Both the position numbers and the translations under genes were made by a program. From Pseudomonas palleroniana (GTDB taxonomy: Bacteria > Pseudomonadota > Gammaproteobacteria > Pseudomonadales > Pseudomonadaceae): a stretch of 64,000 bases of DNA. The DNA lies in the NCBI RefSeq assembly GCF_003031675.1, contig NZ_PYWX01000029.1, positions 62,001 through 126,000 on the forward strand, given 5' to 3'. Below are positions 55,456 to 64,000 of this stretch, piece by piece. Below the pieces are notes generated by a model. The model was not told where the DNA came from, searched no databases, and saw only the letters and a list, made by a program, of their open reading frames with translations. The stretch's first letter is position 1; each line of letters begins with the position of its first letter.

Positions 55456-58400
55456 ATGCCTCTATCTCTCTCCACCGAGCCCGACCCAGATCTGCTTGAT
55501 GCGCTGATTGCGCAAATGTGTACCGGCCCCGCGTTTCGCGAAGTGGCCGCAACCATGCTGCGCGCCCAGTTGAAAACGCTGTATCCCGATTGGGATATGG
55601 ACCCGAACATGATCGTGGTTGGCACCCCATCATGGGATGTCGAGGATGGCCAGGTCATCCCCACTGGCCGTGTTTATGCGGTGCTCACCGATATTCTCGT
55701 GGTGCAGTCGGTGTTCGCCCTGCCGATGCTCTACCTCGAAGGCCAACACTTTTTGGCCCAGCTACCGATCATTGAGCCTGCCGTGCACCTACCGGTGCGT
55801 ATCCTCGATATCGCCGGTGCGATGAACACCCTCGCCCCGATAATGTTGCGGGCTTATCAACAAGCGCAATTGGACTATTGGAACAGCATCGAGAACAGCG
55901 GTGGTTCACGTTGGCACAGCTTGTCGATGATCTTGCGCGACTTCTGGAACATCAACCAGGTGCCTGGCTTGACGGAAGACGATTGCTTCATGGCGCGTCA
56001 ACTGTTCCAGACGCCGGATGCCGCGACACGCAAGCGGGAGACCTTCGATGCCCCTCGCGCTTATGTGATTGATATCGACGAAGTCGATGCCGAGGGCAAG
56101 ACCAACCATGTGGATGATTACTTGATCAGCGTCCTGATTGGCAAACAGCAGGGGGCCGAAGTCATCCTCACCCAGTCATTGTTTTCGGGTTTCAAGAAAT
56201 ACCATTCACTGGAAGCACTGGGTCAAGACCTGCCACTGCTGACGGTAGCCAATAAAGAGCAGCGGTGGCGCCTCGTCGAACCGGAAGGAGATTTTTTCGA
56301 TTATCTGGCCTGCGCGTTGATCAGCATCCAGGTCAAGGATATCGGCGCCATCGACGTTTCTGATCTGGGCACGCCGGATGCACCTCGCAACAACCCCGCG
56401 CAGCCGCCGGCACCGCGTTCCAAACGCAGCGCACGGCCCTTGCAGGAATACGTACACGCTCTTCCCGACTGGCTGACCAGCGCCTCCATCTCTGACCAGG
56501 ATGCCTATGCCCGACACCTCAAGGACCTGGCAACCCTGCACAGTGCCAACGAAGGCCGCAGCTATGACGAAGGCATCAGCTCTCTTCACGCGTACACGCT
56601 TGAACGGCTGAAAGCCGAAATGCTCAAGGATCACCCCGACGCTGATGCGCGGTGGCTCGATGACCTCGAAATCGTGGTGCGCAGCCCTGTGGTCTGGGGG
56701 CTGTTCACCGTCCCCGGAAAAATAGAAACCACAGCATTCACCCTGCCGGAGCTTGCCTTGCAGAACTTGATCGCTCTGCCATTAGGGAACAAGTCCCTGC
56801 GTTATCACGTCACGCTCGTGCTGCCGCAATGGTTAACCGTCAACTACCTGGAACGCCTGATCAGCCGGGTGGACGTCGGGAATACCTACCCGGCGTTGAT
56901 CAAGGAAAAACTGCTGGAGCACCCACAGGAGGCCGACCGACGCCAGCGGCTCTATGCCGAGCACCTGCGCATTCAACTGCCGTTGCTGGCATTGCAATGC
57001 AAGATACGCGGCGAAAGCGCCATTGATGAGCAAGGCTACGCCTACGTGAAAGCCGTCATGCGCGCCGAGCCCAGTGACCGGCAAGTGCAGGGCCAACCCA
57101 TCGTGATCCGCCCACTGGCATTTGTGCCGACTCGCCGAGGAGATAAAACGCCGGATAAGGTCGCCAATATGTTCGTGATCGGTCCCCAGGACCCGGCCGC
57201 CGGTCCATGCCTGTTGTATCGGCCGTTGCTCGACAACCCCCTGTCGCAGTTCCCTTCGCCCAGCAACTTGCTCTATGCCCTGCAGCAATCAGTAAACCTG
57301 CGCGAATCCGTACTGGCCTGGCTGCCCGATACGGTGAGCACTGACTATGCCCGCTATGTATTCCCTGGCGACCTGCCCTCGCCCTGGGCCGTGGTCGATT
57401 TCATGGTCGACCCCTTCAAGGTTTGGACGATGGGCGGGCCGGTGCTTCTGGACCAGGCCACAATCACCGATGACCAGTTCAAGACGCTCTACCACGCCAA
57501 TGCCAATGCCCTGGTCACCCTCGCCGACCGGCAATCGGTGTCCAATGCCGAAGCCCGCTGGGCCACGTTCAAACGCACCGGCTGGATGACCTTCAATCTG
57601 GCCTTGCCATTCCTCGCGCGTACCGTGGGTATCGCCGCCTGGATCTGGCAGATCATGGATGAGTTACAAGACGTGGTGGAGACCCGCGCCCACCCTGAAC
57701 AAGACACAACCTGGAACACACTTACCGACTTGCTGCTGAACATCGGCATGGCCATCACTTTGCACAGTGCCAGCCGCCGCGCCCCTGCGGGTTCAGTGCG
57801 CAACGAACCGATGCCCGCACCACGGCCACCAGCCGCCCCGGAACCGGTGACAACCAGCCGACAGCCGACGATTTCGGCAGAGGCACTCGCCGTACATGAC
57901 CAGCCCCTGATCGTCAGCGGCGCAATCAATCGCGCACTGCCGCGCCTGGCAACCGTGTTGGACAGTTTCAAGGTGAGCAAGCCTGACACCCTGGGCGAGG
58001 CGCACCACGAGGCAGGCCCATGGCAAGACCTGTATCGCGGCGGCCAGCATTGGTATGCGCCAGTAGGCGAACGCTGGTTCCAGGTCACAGTGGATGAAGG
58101 CGAAACCGTGCTGATTGTCGACGCTCGAAACCCTTCGCGTACTGGCCCTCCGCTGGTTCACAACAGCAAGGGTCAGTGGTTCATCGATACGCGCCTGCGC
58201 CTTCGGGGAGGCAGCCCCAAACTCATGAGCACCAAAGCCCGCGCGCTGGCACGACAAAAAGCAGAGGAGCTACGTCGGCAGCTGGAAATATTCGAAAGCC
58301 AGAAAAAAGCCAACCAGGAGGCGTTGCAGAACGCACGCCAGGCGATGGATGCGCAGCCTTCCACATCCACTGAAGCGCTGCGCCAGACTTATCTGCAGAC

Positions 58401-60060
58401 CCTGCAAACCCAACGCACGGAATACGAGACGGCCTTGCAGATGCTCAAGGAAATGAACGTGCACGAACCCACGGCGCAATACGCGCCAAAAGCCTTGAGT
58501 TACATCAAGGCCCAGGCCCGACTGACCCAAGCTACGCTGAGCGAAATCCTTTCGCGCTTCACACCCAAATGGCGCATCGTGCATGAACAGCTGCAACGCC
58601 AGGCTGTGGTGTCCATGGAGCGTCCGATTGAAGATTTTCGCGAGATGCGCGAGCTGACCGGTGAATTGCTTGTACAGCTGGAATACATGCACGGCCGATT
58701 CCGGGAGCTTAAAAGCCTGGCCAGGGACGGCGCCGTTTTGCTGGAAACCCTCAAGAGCTCGATGCCGGTCTATAACGTTGACGACCTGAAGGCCATTCGC
58801 GTGTCGCTAAGCCGCAACCTGTGCCTGCCCAAGGACACCTTGCAGACAGCTCCCGAGGCCTGGTCGGAGATAGACAACATCATCGACACAGCGGATGTCG
58901 CGATCCAATGCCTGCGCGATACATTGGAGGAACGCAGCGATCGACGCCTGGATGAACGCTTTGACACCTTGAGCAACCTGGTCGAGCAGTTTCAACTGCT
59001 GGACGAACGCCTGCAGGATTTTCCCGTGGAGTACTCCACGCACGCCATCACCGACCAGTTGCAGGAGTTGCGCGGCGAGCTGAGTGGCTTCCAGCGGCGC
59101 GCCGCGAGGAACCTCGGGGTATTGAGTGCCGAGCGCGGAGAGTTCAGGAGACGACCGACCCCACCCTCAACCCCGCCACGCCCGTTGAAACAGTTTATCC
59201 ACACTCGCTACGGTGGCCTGCTGATTGGTGAGCCGCGCTTGAACGAAGTCGGGCTGGAAACCGGCCTGGTGGATATTCGCTCACCGCTGACCCATCAGAT
59301 CCTCGCCACTTACCATGAAAAATCCAAGGCGGTCTGGGTGCTTCACGAGAGGGCCCCGTCCCCATCCGCCGAACCGGCTGAGGTGGATCTGCAGCTAGCC
59401 ATCAATCAGGGCCAGACACTGCTCGATGGGCTGGCCGCCTTTCAAGCGCGTGCCCGTGCCCACAGCAACCTCGCCGATCGAGAGCCCTTTGGGATCGAGT
59501 ATCTGTACCACCAGCACGCACAGCGATTGGAGAAGGCAAGCAATGCCATCGAGCAGGCACTGACTCAACATAACATCACAGAGAGCGACGCCATGGCGCT
59601 TCCCGCGAGCGAGGTGATCAAAGCGATTGATAGCGCGTTGGCCCAGCTCTATCAGCAAAGTAACCAGCTGGTGCAAAGGGCGCTCAAGTTGTCTCCTCCT
59701 ACCGTGACAGGGGTGCAGTGGCTTAAACAACACAATACGATCGCCATCAAGAAAACCGTGAATCGCCGTCGAATCAAGTCCCACACGCCTGACTATCTGG
59801 ATGAGTACACCATCAGCGACCGCGTGACGCGCGAAGTGCTCTGGTATGCCCACTTTCACTACAGTGCGAACTGGACACCGGACAAGTCCATGTTATCTGC
59901 CCGCCTGAAGACTCCAGCCGAGCACAGCCTGGGCGCCGCCGCCGACTCGCCCAAAGGCTTGAACCACAAACAAGCCGTTGCCTTTTACCGCAGCGAGATC
60001 AGCCTGCAGCAAGCCCGTGAGCTGTTTTTCGAGCGCCCAAAATCCGAGTCCAGTCGTTAA
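55456..60060 (+). CDS. Giant dermonecrotic-toxin-like protein (DUF6543-type)
   Basis: 1534 residues from MPLSLSTEPDP, with AGGAA upstream of the ATG. No signal peptide. Visible parts: an alpha/beta N-terminal half including VIGPQDPAAGPCLLYRP and YRPLLDNPLSQFPS (about 570-605), typical of Pseudomonas dermonecrotic-toxin domain (DUF6543) proteins; two hydrophobic segments (about 711-733 and 755-775); a proline-rich link; a coiled coil (about 925-995) and further helices; then a C-terminal domain with LWYAHFHY near 1462. The catalytic activity and secretion route are unknown. No immunity gene is obvious next to it. It could act in host or insect interaction or competition. Confidence 0.8.
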   Translation: MPLSLSTEPDPDLLDALIAQMCTGPAFREVAATMLRAQLKTLYPDWDMDPNMIVVGTPSWDVEDGQVIPTGRVYAVLTDILVVQSVFALPMLYLEGQHFLAQLPIIEPAVHLPVRILDIAGAMNTLAPIMLRAYQQAQLDYWNSIENSGGSRWHSLSMILRDFWNINQVPGLTEDDCFMARQLFQTPDAATRKRETFDAPRAYVIDIDEVDAEGKTNHVDDYLISVLIGKQQGAEVILTQSLFSGFKKYHSLEALGQDLPLLTVANKEQRWRLVEPEGDFFDYLACALISIQVKDIGAIDVSDLGTPDAPRNNPAQPPAPRSKRSARPLQEYVHALPDWLTSASISDQDAYARHLKDLATLHSANEGRSYDEGISSLHAYTLERLKAEMLKDHPDADARWLDDLEIVVRSPVVWGLFTVPGKIETTAFTLPELALQNLIALPLGNKSLRYHVTLVLPQWLTVNYLERLISRVDVGNTYPALIKEKLLEHPQEADRRQRLYAEHLRIQLPLLALQCKIRGESAIDEQGYAYVKAVMRAEPSDRQVQGQPIVIRPLAFVPTRRGDKTPDKVANMFVIGPQDPAAGPCLLYRPLLDNPLSQFPSPSNLLYALQQSVNLRESVLAWLPDTVSTDYARYVFPGDLPSPWAVVDFMVDPFKVWTMGGPVLLDQATITDDQFKTLYHANANALVTLADRQSVSNAEARWATFKRTGWMTFNLALPFLARTVGIAAWIWQIMDELQDVVETRAHPEQDTTWNTLTDLLLNIGMAITLHSASRRAPAGSVRNEPMPAPRPPAAPEPVTTSRQPTISAEALAVHDQPLIVSGAINRALPRLATVLDSFKVSKPDTLGEAHHEAGPWQDLYRGGQHWYAPVGERWFQVTVDEGETVLIVDARNPSRTGPPLVHNSKGQWFIDTRLRLRGGSPKLMSTKARALARQKAEELRRQLEIFESQKKANQEALQNARQAMDAQPSTSTEALRQTYLQTLQTQRTEYETALQMLKEMNVHEPTAQYAPKALSYIKAQARLTQATLSEILSRFTPKWRIVHEQLQRQAVVSMERPIEDFREMRELTGELLVQLEYMHGRFRELKSLARDGAVLLETLKSSMPVYNVDDLKAIRVSLSRNLCLPKDTLQTAPEAWSEIDNIIDTADVAIQCLRDTLEERSDRRLDERFDTLSNLVEQFQLLDERLQDFPVEYSTHAITDQLQELRGELSGFQRRAARNLGVLSAERGEFRRRPTPPSTPPRPLKQFIHTRYGGLLIGEPRLNEVGLETGLVDIRSPLTHQILATYHEKSKAVWVLHERAPSPSAEPAEVDLQLAINQGQTLLDGLAAFQARARAHSNLADREPFGIEYLYHQHAQRLEKASNAIEQALTQHNITESDAMALPASEVIKAIDSALAQLYQQSNQLVQRALKLSPPTVTGVQWLKQHNTIAIKKTVNRRRIKSHTPDYLDEYTISDRVTREVLWYAHFHYSANWTPDKSMLSARLKTPAEHSLGAAADSPKGLNHKQAVAFYRSEISLQQARELFFERPKSESSR

Positions 60061-60125
60061 TCGATACCAGGGGCACGGCATGCAATTTGCTGCGCCAGTG
60101 CCACTTCTTCGCGCGGGTGTCCCCC

Positions 60126-61118
60126 ATGCTGCATTCACACCTCACGACTCTCAACGCCGTATCTCTGGTCCTGGCGACGTTCAAGGACCAGGGGCAGCCG
60201 GCCGAGGTATTACTGGCCGGCAGCGGCATTGGCACAGCAGACCTGCGCCGCGCCGACACGCGCATCACCACCTGCCAGGAGATGCGCGTATGCGCCAATG
60301 CCGTAGCCCTGCGCCAGGACATTGGCCTGGAACTGGGCCAGCGCATGCACGTGTCGTCCTACGGTCTGCTCGGTTATGCGCTGTTGACGAGTGCCACCTT
60401 AGGTGACGCTTTGCGCCTGGCGCTACGCTACCCGGCGCTGTTGGGAACACTTTTTGAACTCAGCCTGGTGGAAGACGGCGAACAGATTTGGCTGACCGCC
60501 GGCGACTATCGGGAAAATCCCGCGCTGGCGGCGTTCAATGTGGAGTTTTGCCTGGTGTCGATGAAAGTCATTTGCGATGACTTGCTCGGCGGCCCGCTGC
60601 CGTTGCGTGAAGCGCGCTTCGACTACCCGGCACCCGCTTACCACCCGCGATACGCGGAGCGTTTCGACTGCCCTTTGCAGTTTGACGCACGGCACAACGG
60701 CTTTGCGTTCGACGCCCAGTGGTTGCAACAACCCTTGCCCCTGGCCGATGCCATCACCCATCGGGCGATGGCCGAACGCTGCCGCAAACAGAACTCCGAA
60801 TTCACCGGGCGCCAGGCCTGGCTCAACCGCGTGCGCCAGTTGCTGGCCGAGCAACTGCACGCCGCGCCCGGCCTGGACGGCTTGGCGGCGCAGATGAACT
60901 GTTCCGCACGGACGCTGCGCCGGCACCTGCATGCGCTAGGTTGCAGCTACCAGCAATTACTCGACGAGCTGCGCTTTGAGCAGGCCAAGCAATGGCTGGC
61001 ACAAGGGCAATGGCCCATTTACAAGATCGCCGAACAATTGGGTTTCAGCGAGACCGCAAGTTTTCGCCACGCGTTTATGCGCTGGAGTGGGGTCGCGCCC
61101 AGCCTGATGCGCCATTAG
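60126..61118 (+). CDS. AraC-family transcriptional regulator
   Basis: 330 residues from MLHSHLTTLN. The N-terminal part is the arabinose-binding-like (PF12625) domain of OruR/ArgR-like AraC proteins (YGLLGYALLTSATLGDALRLALRYP seen as GLLGYALLTS). The C-terminal double HTH includes LAAQMNCSARTLRRHL and IAEQLGFSETASFRHAF. It lies 65 bp after the giant gene and 122 bp before the aphB-potF pair, so it may regulate the latter or the toxin. A longer reading from 60087 has no support. Confidence 0.9.
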   Translation: MLHSHLTTLNAVSLVLATFKDQGQPAEVLLAGSGIGTADLRRADTRITTCQEMRVCANAVALRQDIGLELGQRMHVSSYGLLGYALLTSATLGDALRLALRYPALLGTLFELSLVEDGEQIWLTAGDYRENPALAAFNVEFCLVSMKVICDDLLGGPLPLREARFDYPAPAYHPRYAERFDCPLQFDARHNGFAFDAQWLQQPLPLADAITHRAMAERCRKQNSEFTGRQAWLNRVRQLLAEQLHAAPGLDGLAAQMNCSARTLRRHLHALGCSYQQLLDELRFEQAKQWLAQGQWPIYKIAEQLGFSETASFRHAFMRWSGVAPSLMRH

Positions 61119-61240
61119 CGGGCGAATTACGGTCAAAGTCTTTGGCCACATTTATCCCCTTCTGGCCGCTCCTGCCATTCTCTTGGCCGCCCCCGCACCG
61201 CAACACTTGAAGGCACAACAACATGCCTGCGGGAGCCCCC

Positions 61241-62281
61241 ATGCTGACGATCTATTCAGACGATCACCATCTACACCACGGACGCTGCGAATTGATGGAC
61301 GGGCAATTGATGCCCTGCTTCGAAATGCCGTCGCGCGCCGACCACGTGCTGCAACGGGTCAAGGACCGCGACCTGGGGCCGGTGCAGGCACCACAGGACT
61401 TCGGCCTGGCCCCGCTGCAGCGCATCCACAGCCGCGACTATCTGGAATTTTTCAAAAACGCCTGGGCCCGCTGGACCGAATACGGCCAGGACGGTGACCT
61501 GCTGCCCTACACCTGGCCTGCCCGCACCCTGCGTCGGGTGTTGCCCACCAGCTTGCATGGCCAACTGGGTTACTACAGCTTCGACGGCGGTGCGCCGATT
61601 ACCGCCGGTACCTGGCAAGCCGCCTACAGCGCGGCACAGGTAGCGCTCACCGCGCAGCAGGCGATCCAGCAAGGCGCCCGCAGTGCCTTTGCCCTGTGCC
61701 GCCCACCCGGGCATCACGCCGCCAGTGATTTGATGGGCGGTTATTGCTACCTGAACAACGCCGCCATCGCAGCCCAGGCGTTCCTCGACCAGGGCCATGC
61801 AAAAGTCGCGATCATCGACGTGGATTACCACCATGGCAACGGCACCCAGTCGATTTTCTATGACCGCAGCGATGTGCTCTTCACCTCCATCCACGGCCAC
61901 CCGGAGGCTGAGTTCCCGTTTTTCCTGGGGTATGCCGATGAGCTGGGAGAAGGGCCTGGCGAGGGCTTCAACTTCAACTACCCGCTGCCGGCCGGCTCCG
62001 GCTGGGACACCTGGAGCGCCGCGCTCGAAGCGGCGTGCCAGGAGACCGAGCGCTTTGATGCCGACGTCATTGTGGTGTCCCTGGGAGTGGACACGTTCAA
62101 AGACGACCCTATCTCGCAATTCAAACTCGACAGCCCGGATTACCTGGCGATGGGTCAGCGCATCGCGCGTCTTGGCAGGCCCACGCTGTTCGTGATGGAA
62201 GGCGGCTATGCCGTCGCAGAAATCGGTATCAACGCCGTCAACGTCCTCGAAGGTTTCGAACAAGCAGGAGCCGCCCAATGA
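61241..62281 (+). CDS. aphB: Acetylpolyamine amidohydrolase (histone-deacetylase family)
   Basis: 346 residues from MLTIYSDDHHLHH with GGGAG upstream; a start 18 nt earlier is less likely. It carries the HDAC active site: PPGHHA (catalytic H158-H159), DVDYHHG (zinc ligands D195 and H197) and GVDTFKDD (D284), and an EGGY tyrosine motif. Pseudomonas homologues deacetylate acetylated polyamines such as acetylputrescine and acetylcadaverine. Its TGA overlaps the next ATG (ATGA), so it is coupled to a polyamine-binding protein gene. Confidence 0.93.
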   Translation: MLTIYSDDHHLHHGRCELMDGQLMPCFEMPSRADHVLQRVKDRDLGPVQAPQDFGLAPLQRIHSRDYLEFFKNAWARWTEYGQDGDLLPYTWPARTLRRVLPTSLHGQLGYYSFDGGAPITAGTWQAAYSAAQVALTAQQAIQQGARSAFALCRPPGHHAASDLMGGYCYLNNAAIAAQAFLDQGHAKVAIIDVDYHHGNGTQSIFYDRSDVLFTSIHGHPEAEFPFFLGYADELGEGPGEGFNFNYPLPAGSGWDTWSAALEAACQETERFDADVIVVSLGVDTFKDDPISQFKLDSPDYLAMGQRIARLGRPTLFVMEGGYAVAEIGINAVNVLEGFEQAGAAQ

Positions 62282-63369
62282 AGATGCTCACCACCCTGGC
62301 CCTGTGCGCCGCCGTATTGAGCGGCGCGACGCAGGCCGAAGAAAAACCCCTCAAGGTCTACAACTGGTTCGACTACATCACGCCCAAGGCCCTTGAGGAC
62401 TTCAAGGCACAAAACCCCCAGATCAAACTGGTGTACGACATCTTCGATACCAACGAAGCCCTGGAAGCCAAGCTGCTCACCGGCAACTCCGGGTATGACG
62501 TGGTGGTGCCGTCCAACGTGTTCCTGGCCAAGCAGATCGAAGCGGGCGTCTTTCAGCCCCTGGATCGCAGCCAGCTGCCCAACTGGAACCACCTCGACCC
62601 CAAGCTGATGAAGCTGATCGAAGCCAACGACCCCGGCAATAAGTTCGCCGTGCCCTACATGTACGGCACCATCCTGATCGGCTTCAACCCAGACAAGGTC
62701 AAGGCGGCACTGGGACCCGATGCACCGGTGGACAGTTGGGACCTGATCTTCAAGGAAGAGAACATCAGCAAGCTCAAGCAATGCGGCGTCGCCTTCCTGG
62801 ATTCGCCGTCGGAAATCCTGCCGCTGGCCCTGCAGCACCTCGGCCTGGACCCCAACAGCAGCAACCCCAAGGATTACGACAAGGCACAAGCCCTGTTGAT
62901 GAAAATCCGTCCGTACATCACCTACTTCCACTCCTCCAAGTACATGGCCGATATCGCCAACGGCGATCTTTGCGTGGCCGTGGGTTACTCGGGCAGTTTT
63001 TCCCAGGCCGCCAACCGTGCCAAGGAAGCCAAGAACGGCGTCACCGTGGACATGCGCCTGCCCAAAGAAGGCGCACCGATCTGGTTCGACATGCTCGCCA
63101 TTCCCAAAGGTGCGCAGAACCCGCAAGACGCCTACACCTTCATCAACTACTTGCTGCAACCCCAGGTGATTGCGCCGATCAGTGATTTCGTCGGCTATCC
63201 CAACCCGAACAAGGACGCGACCGAACACGTCGACCCAGCCATTCGCAACAACCCCAACCTGTACCCGACCGAGGCGGCCATGGCAACGCTCTACACCTTG
63301 AAACCCCTGGCGCGTGATGCCGAGCGCGCCAGGACGCGCGCCTGGACCAAGATCAAATCCGGTACTTGA
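62278..63369 (+). CDS. Polyamine-type ABC transporter substrate-binding protein (PotF/SpuD-like)
   Basis: 363 residues with a signal peptide MKMLTTLALCAAVLSGATQA (cleavage about 20). The mature protein starts KPLKVYNWFDYITPKAL and has the family features NWFDY, SNVFLAKQ, and WDLIF, matching the PotF/SpuD/SpuE type. It binds polyamines in the periplasm. No permease or ATPase genes follow; it may share a transporter encoded elsewhere. It is translationally coupled to aphB, which suggests uptake of acetylated polyamines and their cytoplasmic deacetylation. Confidence 0.93.
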   Translation: MKMLTTLALCAAVLSGATQAEEKPLKVYNWFDYITPKALEDFKAQNPQIKLVYDIFDTNEALEAKLLTGNSGYDVVVPSNVFLAKQIEAGVFQPLDRSQLPNWNHLDPKLMKLIEANDPGNKFAVPYMYGTILIGFNPDKVKAALGPDAPVDSWDLIFKEENISKLKQCGVAFLDSPSEILPLALQHLGLDPNSSNPKDYDKAQALLMKIRPYITYFHSSKYMADIANGDLCVAVGYSGSFSQAANRAKEAKNGVTVDMRLPKEGAPIWFDMLAIPKGAQNPQDAYTFINYLLQPQVIAPISDFVGYPNPNKDATEHVDPAIRNNPNLYPTEAAMATLYTLKPLARDAERARTRAWTKIKSGT

Positions 63370-63387
63370 TCACGCAGTGGCAAGGCC

Positions 63388-63415
63388 CACCGGAGCGAGG
63401 TCGCTCGCTCCGGTG
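63388..63415. terminator. Hairpin between the convergent polyamine-binding protein and giant-protein genes
   Basis: CACCGGAGCGAG (63388-63399) and CTCGCTCCGGTG (63404-63415) make a perfect 12-bp stem with a 4-nt loop, 18 bp past one stop codon and 4 bp past the other. No T-run, but its place between convergent genes supports termination for both. Confidence 0.65.
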
Positions 63416-63419
63416 CGTG

Positions 63420-64000
63420 TTACATCACATCCAGAAAAATGCGCCGCCCGGAGGGTGTGCCGATCGGCCCACGGTAGACCTGAGAGTGGCGCCCGGCGCT
63501 GCGTTCGGCCTGTTCAAAGACGCGGCCCATTCTGCGCTGCGCGGCTAATTTCAGGTGCGCCTTGGAGGGCTGGTCTGGCGGTGTGTGCAGCAAGGGGTAA
63601 TGAAAGTGCGCGTACCACAGGGGCCGATAGCCGCCCATCACGTCCAGTACTTCGTATTCCTGCAGATAGTCCACCGTGCCGTCGATGGTTTCCGGCACCC
63701 GGCCATTGATCCGGCGGATACAAATCGCACGTTGCCCCAGCAGGTATTCCACATCGCCAACGGTTGGGGTCTGGCTGGTGCGGGTCATGTCGATGCGCAG
63801 GCGATGACCTTTGTTGCGCAACTGAAGGGCAGTGGCCCGCAATTGGCTGATCAAGGCAACGCAGTCCTCATTGCTGCGGATTTGGGTGAATTGCGCAAGC
63901 ACGCGGGCAGCGTCGTCCAACCCACGCGCCAGCTGCTCGAACTGCTCCTCTGCGGCAACCGGTGGCGTGCCGGGGCGCAGGGTTTCGGCCCCAGCCTGGT
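63420..64000 (-). CDS. C-terminal end of a second giant dermonecrotic-toxin-like protein (5' end outside window)
   Basis: About 192 residues are visible, open to the right edge with no stop in the reading frame. The end aligns with the C terminus of the 55456-60060 protein: VDYLQEYEV, LWYAHFHY, and then VYRGPIG-xxx-GRRIFL against FYRSEIS-xxx-ARELFF. Helical sequence with QLRATALQLRNKGHRL precedes it. It is therefore the tail of a paralogue on the opposite strand. Upstream domains cannot be seen. Confidence 0.8.
   Translation of the reverse strand, partial: QAGAETLRPGTPPVAAEEQFEQLARGLDDAARVLAQFTQIRSNEDCVALISQLRATALQLRNKGHRLRIDMTRTSQTPTVGDVEYLLGQRAICIRRINGRVPETIDGTVDYLQEYEVLDVMGGYRPLWYAHFHYPLLHTPPDQPSKAHLKLAAQRRMGRVFEQAERSAGRHSQVYRGPIGTPSGRRIFLDVM

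Overview
The window is chromosomal DNA from a Pseudomonas of the fluorescens group. Evidence: high GC; Pseudomonas-typical proteins and operon orders (rubA-rubB, ubiC-ubiA, phoB-phoR, pstS-pstC-pstA-pstB-phoU with enlarged PstC and PstA, purE-purK, aspA-AGCS transporter); and many REP/REPIN palindromes with the GGGGGCTTGCTCCC-type core common in fluorescent pseudomonads. No tRNA, rRNA, CRISPR array, insertion sequence or prophage was seen. Species-level assignment is not possible from reading alone.

Region 1 (1-27647) is a complete type VI secretion system (T6SS) with a matching effector module. The leftward arm encodes Fha/TagH, TssJ, TssK, TssL, TssM, TagF, the phosphatase PppA and the start of the kinase PpkA. 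The rightward arm encodes TssA, TssB, TssC, Hcp, TssE, TssF, TssG, ClpV/TssH and VgrG, then an Eag-type chaperone, a PAAR-Rhs effector ending in a GHH/HNH-like nuclease, and a SUKH-type immunity protein. The order is that of the P. aeruginosa H1-T6SS, except that no tagJ lies between hcp and tssE. The kinase, phosphatase, Fha and TagF genes imply post-translational control of firing. A REPIN precedes hcp and another precedes vgrG.

Region 2 (27750-47960) is core genome: HU, rubredoxin and its reductase, ubiquinone biosynthesis (ubiC, ubiA), the phosphate regulon (phoB, phoR, phoU, pstB, pstA, pstC, pstS), a CBS-domain membrane protein, a CheY-like response regulator, an MFS transporter, an acyl-CoA thioesterase, a hexose-phosphate epimerase-like protein and small envelope proteins. 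Candidate Pho boxes with 11-bp periodicity precede phoB, pstC and pstS.

Region 3 (48010-55341) holds purK and purE, the latter behind an apparent terminator in its leader, then a LysR regulator divergent from aspA, a sodium:alanine-type symporter and an asparaginase. Together these suggest amino-acid uptake and asparagine to aspartate to fumarate conversion.

Region 4 (55456-64000) is accessory. A 1534-residue dermonecrotic-toxin-like (DUF6543-type) protein is followed by an AraC regulator and a coupled acetylpolyamine amidohydrolase/polyamine-binding protein pair. The C-terminal end of a second, related giant protein enters from the right edge on the opposite strand. The two giant proteins share a C-terminal domain and flank the polyamine genes convergently.
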